From: Caulobacter segnis ATCC 21756
Lineage (GTDB): Bacteria; Pseudomonadota; Alphaproteobacteria; Caulobacterales; Caulobacteraceae
Length of the DNA: 64,000 nt
NCBI RefSeq assembly: GCF_000092285.1
Contig: NC_014100.1
Span: 1,240,001 to 1,304,000, forward strand
Direction of reading: 5' to 3'
Under the pieces are notes generated by a model. The model ran no database searches and was not told where the DNA came from. It saw nothing but the letters and a program-made list of their open reading frames with translations. A program made the position numbers and the translations under genes. Positions 7,452 through 16,901 of this stretch are shown piece after piece. Numbering within the stretch: position 1 is the first letter of the stretch; each line of letters begins with the position of its first letter.

Positions 7452-7844
7452 TCAGTGGGCCTGCAAGCCACGAGCGTTGGCTTGCGCCTTGGCGGCGGCG
7501 CGGGCGGCGGAGACTTCGGCGGGCTTGACGCCCGGCGCCTTGTTGCTCCAGGACGAGCGAACATAGGTCAGGATGGCCGCCAGATCGGCGTCGGACAGGT
7601 CGTCCTTGAAGGCCGGCATGCCTGCGCGGCCGTTCAGCACCGTGGTGATCACCACCTTGGGCGGCCCCTTCACGAGCGGCGCGCCGTCCAGCGGCGGGAA
7701 GGCGCCCTTGACGCCCTTGCCGTTGGCCTGGTGACAGGCCGAGCAGTTGTCCATGAACAGGGACTTGCCGTCGGCGGACGCGATCGCCGGAGCGGCGAGG
7801 CCGCCGACGAGCGCCAGGGCGGCGAGACGATAGGCGAAAGTCAT
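7452..7844 (-). CDS. Periplasmic class I c-type cytochrome
   Basis: 130 residues. A signal peptide (MTFAYRLAALALVGGLAAPAIASA) precedes one haem site C34-S-A-C37-H38, and Met76 in GRAGMPAF is the likely sixth ligand. The C-terminal tail after the cytochrome fold is Ala/Lys-rich. It sits 19 bp after the amine oxidase and 22 bp before the RidA-like gene. By analogy with nicotine oxidoreductase NicA2, which hands electrons to the cytochrome CycN, it is probably the electron acceptor of the flavoenzyme. That partner role is inferred. Confidence 0.88.
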   Translation of the reverse strand: MTFAYRLAALALVGGLAAPAIASADGKSLFMDNCSACHQANGKGVKGAFPPLDGAPLVKGPPKVVITTVLNGRAGMPAFKDDLSDADLAAILTYVRSSWSNKAPGVKPAEVSAARAAAKAQANARGLQAH

Positions 7845-7863
7845 GCGTTTCCCCGGTACTTTC

Positions 7864-9465
7864 CTAAGCTTGCTGGACGCGGGCGTGGATCTTGGCGATC
7901 TGCTGCCAGGCCGACTCGATGGCGCCGGCCTGCCATCCGCCTAGGTAGCTCATGTGCTCGCCGGCCAGATAGAGGCGGCCGTCTGGTTCGCAGAGCACCG
8001 GATAGGCTTCCTTGCGTCCGGTCGGGCTCCATTCGGCCCAGCCGCCCAGGTTGTGCTCCGCCAGGTGCCAGCAGAAGGAGAAGGCGTTTTCGTAGTTCTC
8101 GGCGTATTCGGGGAAGACCTTCTGGCCCGCCGCGACGGCGTAGGCCGCGCGGTCGGCGGGGCTTTTGGCGCTGATCCGGGCCGCCTCGCCACCGAACATG
8201 TAGAAGCCCAGCAGCACGCCTTTCTGACCCTGCCAGCCGTAGGAGGGCAGGGTGATCGAGTTGATGGGCATGTCGGTATAGACGTGGCCGCCGTAGATGT
8301 GGTGCTTCTCCTCCCAGAAGCGCGACTTCATCTGCAGGCCGATCTTGTTGACCGGCGCGTAGGCGACGCCCGCCATCGCCGCCTTGAACGGCGCGGAGGC
8401 GTCGAGGTCGATCTGCTTCAGGACGCTGAGCGGGATGGTGCAAAGGCAATAGTCGGCGGTGACCTCGCCGGTCTTGCCGTCGGCCCCCTTGAACGAGACC
8501 GTCACGCCGCTGGGCGACTGCTTGATCTTCTCGACCACGGTCGAGTAGCGGATCATCGACCCGACGTGCTTCTCGAAGCCCTTGGCGATCTGGTCCATGC
8601 CGCCGATCGGCTGCAGCATCGTGCGTTGTTGCTCATAGCCAGTGACCGAGCTCAGCACCCGCCAGGCGTTGCTGTCGAGCACATCCTTGAAGGCGAACGG
8701 CGGTAGCTCCTTGCCGGGACCGGGATCGACGCCCGCGCCCGGGTGCACCGAGAAGCCGCGGCCTTCGGTGCCCTTGTAGGTCAGGTCCGACTTCGACAGG
8801 CGGCCTTCGTTGACGAGGTAGGCGATGAATTTCTCGCGATCCAGGCCCGACAGCGGCGCGTCGAGTTGTCCTTGGCTGGCGGCCTTGGCGACCACCTCGG
8901 CGGTGTAGCCGCGGATGTCGGCGGCGATCTCGCCCTTGCGCACCGGCTTGCCGGCCAGCGCCCCGGCACCCTTCTCGAAATAGACGTAGGAGGCGTCGTT
9001 GTCGTTGACGAAGCTTTCCAGCGGCACGCCGAACGCCTTGGTGTAGTGCAGGGTCGAGCGGTGGTGGTACGGAATCCGCCACGGGCCGTGGTTGATATAG
9101 TGCCCGTCGTCGAACTCGCAGGTCTGGGTGTTGCCGATCAGGTCGGTGTGCTTGAAGCCCTTGCGCGCGGTCTGGCAGCGGCCGCCGGCGAACGAACGCG
9201 CCTCCAGCACCTGCACTTGATAGCCGGCCTTGCTGAGCTCGTAGGCGGCGGTCATGCCGGCGAGGCCGGCGCCCAGGATGACGACTTTGGTGTTCTTGGC
9301 GCCGCCGGTCAGTTCGGGCGGCAGCTCGGTCGCGGAGGCCTGGGAGAAGCCGAGGGCCTCCATGCCCGACAGCACCAGCGACATGCCGCCGACCGCGGCG
9401 AGACTCTCGAAGAAACGCCGACGCGTGAGAACGCCACTCGCCGTTACAGCATCCAAACCGCTCAT
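7864..9465 (-). CDS. Tat-exported flavin amine oxidase/dehydrogenase
   Basis: 533 residues. Residues 14-19 TRRRFF followed by a mild hydrophobic stretch form a twin-arginine export signal. The FAD dinucleotide site is VVILGAGLAGMTAAYELSKAG (about 61-81), followed by the GG-R motif region SFAGGRCQT. The C-terminal LYLAGEHMSYLGGWQAGAIE is the second FAD contact of the monoamine-oxidase family. It should oxidise a primary or secondary amine to an imine in the periplasm; the substrate is not readable. First gene of the operon with cytochrome c and RidA-like protein, which fits a cytochrome-linked dehydrogenase rather than an H2O2-forming oxidase. Confidence 0.88.
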   Translation of the reverse strand: MSGLDAVTASGVLTRRRFFESLAAVGGMSLVLSGMEALGFSQASATELPPELTGGAKNTKVVILGAGLAGMTAAYELSKAGYQVQVLEARSFAGGRCQTARKGFKHTDLIGNTQTCEFDDGHYINHGPWRIPYHHRSTLHYTKAFGVPLESFVNDNDASYVYFEKGAGALAGKPVRKGEIAADIRGYTAEVVAKAASQGQLDAPLSGLDREKFIAYLVNEGRLSKSDLTYKGTEGRGFSVHPGAGVDPGPGKELPPFAFKDVLDSNAWRVLSSVTGYEQQRTMLQPIGGMDQIAKGFEKHVGSMIRYSTVVEKIKQSPSGVTVSFKGADGKTGEVTADYCLCTIPLSVLKQIDLDASAPFKAAMAGVAYAPVNKIGLQMKSRFWEEKHHIYGGHVYTDMPINSITLPSYGWQGQKGVLLGFYMFGGEAARISAKSPADRAAYAVAAGQKVFPEYAENYENAFSFCWHLAEHNLGGWAEWSPTGRKEAYPVLCEPDGRLYLAGEHMSYLGGWQAGAIESAWQQIAKIHARVQQA

Positions 9466-9728
9466 TACACCCCGCCCTTATTGTTGGCCGGACAGCGACC
9501 CTACGCCCGGCTTCGCCCAGCCGCGCGGACCAGAACGGAGGGTATCTCCAAATCCAGGCCTGCGCGGCGCAATCCGTTTTCAGTCGATACGGGGGCTGAC
9601 ATGTTAGACGCCTGACCATTGGGCGCCTGGAGCAGGCTTTGAGCGATCGGTGGGCGTGGTGGAGAGATCGTCCCTGACGTGCCGAATCCTTGTTTTTCTC
9701 GCGCGCCCGCGCTGCTCATGGGAGCTTC

Positions 9729-10274
9729 ATGACCTCTTCTGATCCCCGCCTTCACCTTCGCCTCGCCCGGCCCGACGATATGCCGGTTTTGTCCGCCCTG
9801 ATGGATCGCGCGATCGGCGAACTCTTGTCCGCCTTTCTGCCGCCGGAGGGTGTCGCCGCGTCCTACGAGGTGATGGGCCTAGATACTCAATTGATCGCGG
9901 ACGGCACCTATTTCGTCGTGGAGGACGGGGAAGCCATCGCGGGATGCGGCGGTTGGAGCCGGCGCGCGACCTTGTTCGGCGGCGATCATTCCGCCGGTCG
10001 CGACGCGGCGCTGCTCGACCCCGCCAGCGACGCCGCGCGGGTCCGGGCGATGTACACCCACCCCGACCATACCCGCAAAGGCGTGGGGCGGATGATCCTC
10101 GACGCCTGCGAAGCGGCGGCGCGGGCCGAAGGGTTCTCACGCGCCGAGATGGCGGCCACGATGGGGGGCGTGCCGCTCTATCGCGCCTGCGGCTACCAGG
10201 ACATCGAACCGTTCGAGGCCGAGACGTCGAGCGGCTACCGCGTGCCGCTGATCCGGATGGGCAAGGCGCTCTAG
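9729..10274 (+). CDS. GNAT-family N-acetyltransferase
   Basis: 181 residues. The GNAT core is visible as FVVEDGEAIAGCGGW (beta strands), then MYTHPDHTRKGVGRMILDACEAAA, where the R-K-G-V-G motif binds acetyl-CoA pyrophosphate, and PLYRACGYQ near the end. The substrate is unknown. ATG 9729 is preferred over an upstream in-frame start because GGGAG lies 5-9 bases before it. It is divergent from the amine oxidase operon; the 263-bp gap between them contains nothing else that I recognise. Confidence 0.85.
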   Translation: MTSSDPRLHLRLARPDDMPVLSALMDRAIGELLSAFLPPEGVAASYEVMGLDTQLIADGTYFVVEDGEAIAGCGGWSRRATLFGGDHSAGRDAALLDPASDAARVRAMYTHPDHTRKGVGRMILDACEAAARAEGFSRAEMAATMGGVPLYRACGYQDIEPFEAETSSGYRVPLIRMGKAL

Positions 10275-10295
10275 GGCGAGGCGCAGTCCCAAGCA

Positions 10296-10330
10296 AAAGG
10301 GCCGGGGAAACACCCCGGCCCTTTCTTTTT
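10296..10330. terminator. Bidirectional intrinsic terminator
   Basis: The stem AGGGCCGGGG / CCCCGGCCCT has a short AAACA loop. It is followed by TTCTTTTT on the plus strand and mirrored by an A-run on the other side, so it can stop both the acetyltransferase and the convergent TonB receptor transcript. Confidence 0.85.
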
Positions 10331-10345
10331 GGTCGATTGTTGACC

Positions 10346-12994
10346 TTAGAACGTCGCGGACAGCTTGGCGTACCAGAAGCCGCCCTGCCAATCGACGATC
10401 GAGTCCGACCGGTAGACGCGGCCGTTGGTGGCCGACTCGCCGGTCTTGTCGACATCGGGATAGTTGGCGAACAGGTTCCGCGCGCCGATCGCGACCGAGT
10501 AGTTCTCGGTGGCCTGGTACGACAGTTCCAGGTCGAAGAACGTCTCCGGATCCCACTTCTGGACGATCGGGTTGGCGACGCTGAACATGTTCTTGTACGG
10601 ACCCCAGATGTTCAGGCGGCCGGTGGCCTTGAACTTGTCGATCTGGTGCGTGGCCGAGATGACCGAACGCCAGCGCGGCTGGGCGTGCTCGAAGTCGTAG
10701 ACCCCTTCGGCGTCGAAGAAGGTGTAGGTGACGCCCGAGGTGCTCGCCGCCGGCGGGTTGATCTTGTCGACCTTGAACTTGTTGTAGTTGCCGCTGACCG
10801 TGAAGTTGGTCGTCTGGCCGTTTTCCCAGGCCTTGCGGTAGGTCGCCACGACGTCGACGCCGGTGGTCGTCGAGTCGAAGGCGTTCTGGAAGAACTGGAC
10901 CTGACCGATGGTGTCGGCGCCCGGGATGCTGGCGGCCAGCAGGGCGGTGCGGATGGCCGGCGTCACGGTGATCGGGGTCGTGGCGTAGAACTGATCCTCG
11001 ATCTTGATGCTGTAGAAGTCGACCGTGAGGCTGAGGTTCTCCAGCGGGGTGGCGGTGAAGCCCGCCGCGATGTTGAACGACTTCTCAGGCTTCAGCTCCT
11101 TGGCGCCCATGTACTTGGCGACCGGATTGGTCGCCGGGAACAGGCCCGAGGCGATGATCGCGCCGTTCTCGACACGGGTGGAGACGTTGGTGGTGAAGGC
11201 CTGGCCGGGCGTGGGTGCGCGGAAGCCCGTGCCGATCGAGGCGCGGACGCCGAACATCGGCGACACTTGATATTGAGTCGCGGCCTTGCCGTTCCAGGTG
11301 CTGCCGAAGTCCGAGAAGTGCTCGCCGCGAACCGCCAGGTCCAGGAACCACTCGTCGGTGATGTTGGCTGAGGTTTCCAGGTAGCCGGCGTAAGAGTCGC
11401 GCGTCAGCTTGCCCGAGTACTGCGGCGTGTTGCCGGGGAAGCCGTTCGACCCCACGGCCAGGGCGTTGTAGACGGGGTCGATCCCCGCGAAGCCGTCCGT
11501 GGCGTCTGACTTGTAGTTGGCGCAGTTCAGGCCAGCGGTGACCGGCAGAGCCGCGCCGGCGGCCGTGGCCGTGTGGGTCGTGGCGTCGCAGAATTTGAAG
11601 GGATCGGGCGTGGCCCAGGCGCCGGCGATATAGGACGGCTTGTCGCCCTCCTCGATCTCGTAGCCTTCCTTGCGGTATTCGGCGCCGAAGTTGATGGTCA
11701 CCGGGTCCTTGAAGCCCAGGCCCGCCCAGTCGTAGGCGAAGTCGGCGTTGACCGCCGTTTCCGACGAGATCAGCGCGCCGTCATAGAACTTCTTCGGCGA
11801 CAACGGACCCATCGACGGGTTGACCGTGTCCCAGATCGAATAGGCGATCTTGTCGTTGCCGTAGCGGGCCGACAGGTCGTAGCTCAGGCCCGAGCTCATC
11901 TTGCCCTTGAAGCCGCCGGTGGCGCTGTAGTCGGTGACGTCGCCGCCGAACATCGGGGTGAAGCCGGCCGGGAAGATCGAGCTGAACAGGAAGGTCGAGC
12001 CATCCTGCAGACGGATCGGCGTGGCGTTCACCGCGTTGCTGACCGGCGGACGATAGTTGAAGTACTCGACCGCGCTGCTCTTCGAGTAGTTGCCGAAGGC
12101 GTAGACCGAGAGATTTTCGGAGAACTCATAGCCCGCGTTTACGACCGCGCGGGTGGCTTCGGCGTCGGGCTGGCCCCACTTCTGCACGTAGTCGGTGATC
12201 AGAGCGCCATACGACGGGTTGGCGGCCGCATAGCTGGTCACGCAGAAGCCGGCCGACTGGTTCGGGATGCCAGCGTTGCAGTACTGGCGACCGCGGTTGA
12301 CCTGATTCTGGCTGGTGTACTCGACCGTGGTGTTGATGAAGCCCTTTTCGCCGATCGGCAGGCCGAGGTTGCCGGTGACCAGCACGTCCTCGCCATCGCC
12401 CAGGTAGAACTGGCCGTATTGGGCGGTCAGCGAACCGCCGCTGGGGCTGTCCTTCAGCTGGAAATCGATCACGCCGGCGATGGCGTCCGAACCATATTGA
12501 GCGCCCGCGCCGTCACGGGTGACGACCACGTTCTTGAGGGCGGAGGCGGGAATGGTGGCGGCGTCCGGCGCTTGGGCGCCCGTACCGCCGATGGTCACCA
12601 GCGCCGAACGGTGGCGGCGCTTGGAGTTGACCATGAACAGGGTCTTATCGGTCGGCAGGCCGCGCAGGCTGGCGGGGCGGATGAAGGTGGCGCCGTCCGA
12701 AATCGGCTCACGGGCCAGGGTGTAGGACGGGACCAGCGTCTTCAGGATGTCGTTGGTGTCCGTGAAGGTCGACGCCTTGATGTCGCTTTCGCTGAAAGAG
12801 TCTACCGGCACCGCCGAGTCCAGAACGGTCCGGGGTTTGCCGCGCGCGGTGACGACGACGACGTCTAGTTCGGTGTCCGGTGCGGCGGCTGGCGGCGTGG
12901 TCGCGGCGTCGGCGGCGAAAGCCTCTGAGTATCCAAAAGTAACCGACAAGGCGGAAATACCCGCCAACAGTGCGGGTTTAATACGCCGATTCAT
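10346..12994 (-). CDS. TonB-dependent outer-membrane receptor
   Basis: 882 residues. A signal peptide (about 1-27, ending EAFA) is followed by the TonB box region LDVVVVTARG, the plug domain (SLRGLPTDKTLFMVN, GAGAQYGSDAIAGVIDFQLK) and a long 22-stranded barrel, ending with Phe (AKLSATF) as outer-membrane proteins do. Such receptors import siderophores, cobalamin, sugars or other nutrients; no substrate gene is adjacent. Four of its cysteines fall in two extracellular-loop-like regions (YCNAG...FCVT and FCDATT...LNCANY). No regulator lies immediately upstream. The 294-bp region 12995-13288 should hold its promoter; a CATAAT (-10-like) element on the minus strand near 13063-13068 is the only hint. 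Confidence 0.92.
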   Translation of the reverse strand: MNRRIKPALLAGISALSVTFGYSEAFAADAATTPPAAAPDTELDVVVVTARGKPRTVLDSAVPVDSFSESDIKASTFTDTNDILKTLVPSYTLAREPISDGATFIRPASLRGLPTDKTLFMVNSKRRHRSALVTIGGTGAQAPDAATIPASALKNVVVTRDGAGAQYGSDAIAGVIDFQLKDSPSGGSLTAQYGQFYLGDGEDVLVTGNLGLPIGEKGFINTTVEYTSQNQVNRGRQYCNAGIPNQSAGFCVTSYAAANPSYGALITDYVQKWGQPDAEATRAVVNAGYEFSENLSVYAFGNYSKSSAVEYFNYRPPVSNAVNATPIRLQDGSTFLFSSIFPAGFTPMFGGDVTDYSATGGFKGKMSSGLSYDLSARYGNDKIAYSIWDTVNPSMGPLSPKKFYDGALISSETAVNADFAYDWAGLGFKDPVTINFGAEYRKEGYEIEEGDKPSYIAGAWATPDPFKFCDATTHTATAAGAALPVTAGLNCANYKSDATDGFAGIDPVYNALAVGSNGFPGNTPQYSGKLTRDSYAGYLETSANITDEWFLDLAVRGEHFSDFGSTWNGKAATQYQVSPMFGVRASIGTGFRAPTPGQAFTTNVSTRVENGAIIASGLFPATNPVAKYMGAKELKPEKSFNIAAGFTATPLENLSLTVDFYSIKIEDQFYATTPITVTPAIRTALLAASIPGADTIGQVQFFQNAFDSTTTGVDVVATYRKAWENGQTTNFTVSGNYNKFKVDKINPPAASTSGVTYTFFDAEGVYDFEHAQPRWRSVISATHQIDKFKATGRLNIWGPYKNMFSVANPIVQKWDPETFFDLELSYQATENYSVAIGARNLFANYPDVDKTGESATNGRVYRSDSIVDWQGGFWYAKLSATF

Positions 12995-13288
12995 AAACTA
13001 CCCCCTCATTCTGTTTATTGACGTGCTTAGATTCCCTTTTCCATGGCGTTTTTCTCCCGACGATTATGTTTTTTGACGCGGGCACTCGAAAACATCGGCA
13101 ACTGGCCGATCTATTCATTGGGGGTGGAAGTTTCGGCGTTCGGCAATGCGGGGGCGGCCGGAAAGCGCGATAACCGCGCCGACGCCCAGTGGGCGCCGTT
13201 TTGCGCGGCGGTCGATCTCGGATTTTAGGCAGAACGGCGTTTTCGTTCGTGGTCGGAAATCACGCGGAGCGTGTCCTTCGCGCCATGT

Positions 13289-13639
13289 TCACGCGCAGAG
13301 GCGCATCGGTTCGGCCATCTCGTCGGTCTCTTCGGTCTCAAACAGATCGAAGGCCTCTTCCCAGGCGGTGAGGCGGGAATCGCGCAGGTCCGCGTCGTCG
13401 GTGACGCGCACGATCTGGTCTTCGCGGTCGTTCCAGACGAGGCCGATGTCGGTGACACGCTCGGCGTCGCGCCCCAACAGCAGGAAGATGTCCGCCTTGG
13501 CGGCGCGTTCGTGGCTGATCCGGCGCAGGGTGCGGCCGCCGCCGAGATCGCGGTGGATGTCGGCGTAGTCGAGCACGGCCGAGATCATGGCGGCGTTGAC
13601 GGGGGCGATGGCCCAGGGGGAACAGGCGAAGCGCGACAT
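13289..13639 (-). CDS. Conserved hypothetical protein, acidic C-terminus
   Basis: 116 residues from ATG 13639. It is soluble, with no signal or membrane segment. Segments SRFACSPWAIAPVNAAMISAVLDYADIHRDLGG and DAERVTDIGLVWNDREDQIVR look like a compact alpha/beta domain, ending in a Glu/Asp-rich tail (FETEETDEMAE). I do not recognise the family. It is divergent from the WYL regulator with 84 bp between starts, so it may be that regulator's target. Confidence 0.65.
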   Translation of the reverse strand: MSRFACSPWAIAPVNAAMISAVLDYADIHRDLGGGRTLRRISHERAAKADIFLLLGRDAERVTDIGLVWNDREDQIVRVTDDADLRDSRLTAWEEAFDLFETEETDEMAEPMRLCA

Positions 13640-13723
13640 CAAGGGCTCCTTGGAGAGGTCTCCAATCTCGACGTTCGAAGAATGTCCGCGCGCTGCGACA
13701 GAAACGGTCGTATAAGCTCGCGC

Positions 13724-14707
13724 ATGCGACACGAGAAAGCCACCCGCCTTTTAGACCTGGCCCGAATGCTGGCCGGATCCGCCGAAGGGCTGACCCTCGA
13801 TGAGATGGCCGAGGCCCTGGGCGTCGGCCGGCGCACGGCCGAGCGGATGCGCGACGCGGTTTGGGCGGCCTTTCCCCAGATGGAGGCGATCGACGATCCG
13901 CCGACCAAGCGCTTCCGCATTCCCTCGGGCCTGGACGGCGTGTTCCAGACGCCGACCGCCGAGGAGCTGGCGGCCCTGCGCACGGCGGCCGACGGCTACA
14001 AGGCCTCCGGCGCCGAAACGCGCGCGGCCTCGCTCTACGCCCTTGAGGCGAAGCTGCTGGCGGCCCTGCGGGGCTCGGCGCGCCGCCGTGTCGCGCCGGA
14101 CGTCGAGGCCCTGGTGCAGGCCGAGACCATCGCCGTCCACGCCGGGCCCCGGCCGTTCGAGGACGCGGCGGTGCTGTCGGCCATCCGCAACGCCATCAAG
14201 GGGCTCCAGGCCCTGTCTTTCCGCTACGAAGGCGGCAGCACGCCAGGCCGCGTGCGCGAGGTGACGCCGTTGGGCGTCCTGTTCGGCCGAAGCAACTATC
14301 TGGTAGCTTTGGAGGGCAAGGGCGGCAAGCCGCGGTCATGGCGCCTGGACCGGATGAGCGACCTGAAGGTGCTCGACAAGCCGGCCTCGCCGCCGGAGGA
14401 CTTTTCGCTACAGGCCTTCGCCGACGAGAGTTTCGGCATCTATCACGACGAGATCCAGGACGTGGTGCTGCGCATCAACAAGAGCCGCGCCGAGGACGCC
14501 CTGCGCTGGCGCTTCCACGCCACCCAGAAGGTGGCGCAGGAGGCGGACGGCTCGGTGCTGGTGACCTTCCGCGCCGGCGGCATGCGAGAGCTCTCCTGGC
14601 ACCTCTTCACCTGGGGCGGCGACATCGAGATCGTCGCACCCCAGGCGCTGAAGGACATGATGGTCCAGGAGCTGCGCGAGGCTGGCCGCGCGCACGGGGC
14701 GTGGTAG
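13724..14707 (+). CDS. HTH-WYL-domain transcriptional regulator
   Basis: 327 residues. An N-terminal helix-turn-helix (RLLDLARMLAGSAEGLTLDEMAEALGVGRRTAERMRDAVW, about 6-45) is followed by a linker and a WYL-type effector domain (KGLQALSFRYEGGS, REVTPLGVLFGRSNYLVALEG, RSWRLDRMSDLKVLD). WYL domains bind small ligands or nucleic acids and occur in repressors of stress, DNA-repair and defence genes. ATG 13724 fits the domain start; longer in-frame extension upstream runs into the divergent gene. It is followed 8 bp later by rlmJ, suggesting co-transcription. No defence genes are nearby. Confidence 0.85.
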   Translation: MRHEKATRLLDLARMLAGSAEGLTLDEMAEALGVGRRTAERMRDAVWAAFPQMEAIDDPPTKRFRIPSGLDGVFQTPTAEELAALRTAADGYKASGAETRAASLYALEAKLLAALRGSARRRVAPDVEALVQAETIAVHAGPRPFEDAAVLSAIRNAIKGLQALSFRYEGGSTPGRVREVTPLGVLFGRSNYLVALEGKGGKPRSWRLDRMSDLKVLDKPASPPEDFSLQAFADESFGIYHDEIQDVVLRINKSRAEDALRWRFHATQKVAQEADGSVLVTFRAGGMRELSWHLFTWGGDIEIVAPQALKDMMVQELREAGRAHGAW

Positions 14708-14715
14708 GGAACGCG

Positions 14716-15537
14716 ATGAACTACCGCCATGCCTTCCACGCCGGCAACTTCGCCGACCTTCACAAGCACACGATCCTGCTGGCCATTCTGTCGGCCTTGC
14801 AGGGCGAGAGCGAGGCGCTGGCGGTCATCGACACTCACGCGGGCGCGGGGGCGTATGATCTCTCCGGCGAAATGGCGCGACGCTCGGGCGAGGCCCAGGC
14901 GGGAATTTTCCAGCTGAAGGCGGCGGCCGATGCGCCGGCGGTCTTCGGGCCGCTGCTGCAGGCGGTGCTCAAGATCAACAGCGGCCAACCCGGCGATCTC
15001 TATCCCGGCTCGCCGCTTTTGATCGCCCGGGCGCTGCGCAAAGGCGACCGCTACGCCGGTTGCGAGCTTCGGCCCGATGACGCGATCCTTCTAAGCAAGA
15101 CGCTGGCGCCCTACGCCAACGCCAAAGCCCTCGAGGCGGATGGCTTCTCCACCGCCGCCGTCCAGGCGGGCAGGGGCGGGCGGGCCTTCGTGCTCATCGA
15201 CCCGCCGTTCGAGCGGCCGGACGACTATGCGCGGATCGCCGAGACCTCGCGGGCCGTCCTGAAGCGCGCGTCGGACGCGGTCCTCGCCATCTGGCTGCCG
15301 CTCAAGGACCTCGAGACCTTCGACGCCTTCCTGCGCGCGATGGAAACTGTCACGGGCGACCTGTTAGTCGCCGAACTTCGTCTGCGGCCCTTGACGGATC
15401 CCATGAAGATGAACGGCAGCGCGATGGTGATGATCGGCGCGCCAGCCAGCGTCGATACGGCCGCGGTCGAGGCTGGAGACTGGCTGGCCTCGCGGCTGGG
15501 CGAGCCGGGCGGCCGCTCGCGCGTCTGGCGGGCTTGA
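14716..15537 (+). CDS. rlmJ: 23S rRNA (adenine2030-N6)-methyltransferase RlmJ
   Basis: 273 residues. Family hallmarks are the N-terminal MNYRHAFHAGNFADLHKH, DTHAGAGAYDL (SAM site), LYPGSPLLIARALR, and the catalytic DPPFERPDDY, a DPPY-type motif for N6-adenine methylation. It modifies A2030 of 23S rRNA in E. coli. ATG 14716 is chosen because the conserved N-terminus begins exactly there. The chromate transporter start follows its stop after a single base, so the genes are probably translationally coupled. Confidence 0.93.
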   Translation: MNYRHAFHAGNFADLHKHTILLAILSALQGESEALAVIDTHAGAGAYDLSGEMARRSGEAQAGIFQLKAAADAPAVFGPLLQAVLKINSGQPGDLYPGSPLLIARALRKGDRYAGCELRPDDAILLSKTLAPYANAKALEADGFSTAAVQAGRGGRAFVLIDPPFERPDDYARIAETSRAVLKRASDAVLAIWLPLKDLETFDAFLRAMETVTGDLLVAELRLRPLTDPMKMNGSAMVMIGAPASVDTAAVEAGDWLASRLGEPGGRSRVWRA

Positions 15538-15538
15538 G

Positions 15539-16816
15539 TTGAGGCTTAAGGCGGCTCCCAGTCTTGGTGAAGCCCTGCCGGTCTGGCTGAAGATCGGCTT
15601 GCTGGGTTTTGGCGGCCCCGCCGGCCAGATCGCCCTCCTGCACAAAGAGATCGTTGAGACGCGCGACTGGGTCGACGAGGACGAGTTCGCGCGGGCCCTG
15701 AGCTTCTGCATGCTTTTGCCTGGCCCCGAAGCTCAGCAACTGGCGACCTGGCTCGGCTGGCGGCTGCACGGGATCCGAGGGGGCGTGGCCGCGGGGCTGC
15801 TGTTCGTGCTGCCCGGCCTGCTGGTCATGCTGGGACTGTCGGCGCTGTATGTCGCGCACGGCCGGTCTGACTGGGCCGCGCCTGTGCTGCTGGGCCTTAA
15901 AGCGGCGGTGGTCGCGCTGGTGCTTCAAGCTCTGTTGAAGATCGGCAAGCGGGCCGTGAAGGACCGGCTCTCGGCTTTTGTCTGCGCCGCGGCCTTCGTC
16001 CTCCTGGCCTTCACCGCCGCGCCGTTCCCGCTGGTGGTGCTGGGCGCGGGCGCCCTGGGCTGGTTGACGGCCGGGAATGGCGAAGAGGCGATCGCGGATG
16101 CGTCGAGACCCGCGACGGGACGGCCGCGCACGGCGCTGGTCTGCCTGGCGCTATGGCTCGCGCCCATCGGCTTGGCGTGGCTGCTGGCGCCGGGCTCGGC
16201 CCTGGCCTGGATGGGCTTGGCTTTCGGAGGCCTGGCGGCGATCAGCTTCGGCGGCGCCTATGCGGCGCTGGCCTACCTGGGGCAGGCGGCCTCGGCGTTC
16301 GGCTGGCTGACGACCACCCAGATGCTGGACGGCCTGGGCCTCGCCGAGACCACGCCCGGTCCGCTGATCCTCGTCTTCGTTTTCGTCGGCTTCGTCGGCG
16401 CCTATCAGACGGCCGCGCCGGAATGGGCCTGGGTCCTCGCCGTCCTGGGGGGGGTGATGGCCGCCTGGACCACCTTCGCACCGTCCTTCCTCTGGATCTT
16501 CGCCGGCGGACCACTGTTCGAACGGTGGGGGCGGAGACCGCGTCCCGCCCGCGCCCTGGCCCTGATCTCGGCCGCGGCCGTCGGCGTGATCGGGCAACTG
16601 GCCCTTTGGTTCGCCCTGCACCTGATGTTTCGTTCAGGCCATACGCTGGAAGCCGGGCCGCTCAGGCTGATGCTGCCCGACCCGGCGAGCCTGGACTACG
16701 CCGCTCTCGGACTCACGGCTCTGGCGCTAGCTCTGCTGAGCCGGTTGCCGATGCTGGCCATGATCGCGGTCATGATCGTCGCCGGCGTGTTGTTGAAGGC
16801 TGTCGGATTTAGTTGA
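15539..16816 (+). CDS. chrA: Chromate efflux transporter (CHR family, two-domain)
   Basis: 425 residues, the length of the duplicated long-chain ChrA type. The N-half has GFGGPAGQIALLHKEIV and MLLPGPEAQQLATWLGW; the C-half repeats the pattern with SFGGAYAALAYL and TTPGPLILVFVFVGFVGA. About ten to twelve hydrophobic helices are visible. ChrA proteins export chromate by proton antiport, but many chromosomal copies have no proven substrate. The start is TTG 15539, one base after the rlmJ stop. No chrB regulator is adjacent, so the resistance function is uncertain. Confidence 0.88.
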   Translation: MRLKAAPSLGEALPVWLKIGLLGFGGPAGQIALLHKEIVETRDWVDEDEFARALSFCMLLPGPEAQQLATWLGWRLHGIRGGVAAGLLFVLPGLLVMLGLSALYVAHGRSDWAAPVLLGLKAAVVALVLQALLKIGKRAVKDRLSAFVCAAAFVLLAFTAAPFPLVVLGAGALGWLTAGNGEEAIADASRPATGRPRTALVCLALWLAPIGLAWLLAPGSALAWMGLAFGGLAAISFGGAYAALAYLGQAASAFGWLTTTQMLDGLGLAETTPGPLILVFVFVGFVGAYQTAAPEWAWVLAVLGGVMAAWTTFAPSFLWIFAGGPLFERWGRRPRPARALALISAAAVGVIGQLALWFALHLMFRSGHTLEAGPLRLMLPDPASLDYAALGLTALALALLSRLPMLAMIAVMIVAGVLLKAVGFS

Positions 16817-16901
16817 CGTAACGTTATTATTTTTGCGCTTGCGAACGAGGTTTCTGTGTTATGCTGCGACGCACAAAATCGCGGTAGCCAGGAGCGTCCC
16901 C

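Noticed and set aside
13723..15537. WYL regulator as a marker of a defence island
   Set aside because: Neighbours are rlmJ, a chromate transporter and a small hypothetical gene. No nuclease, toxin, methylase-restriction or CBASS-type genes are present.
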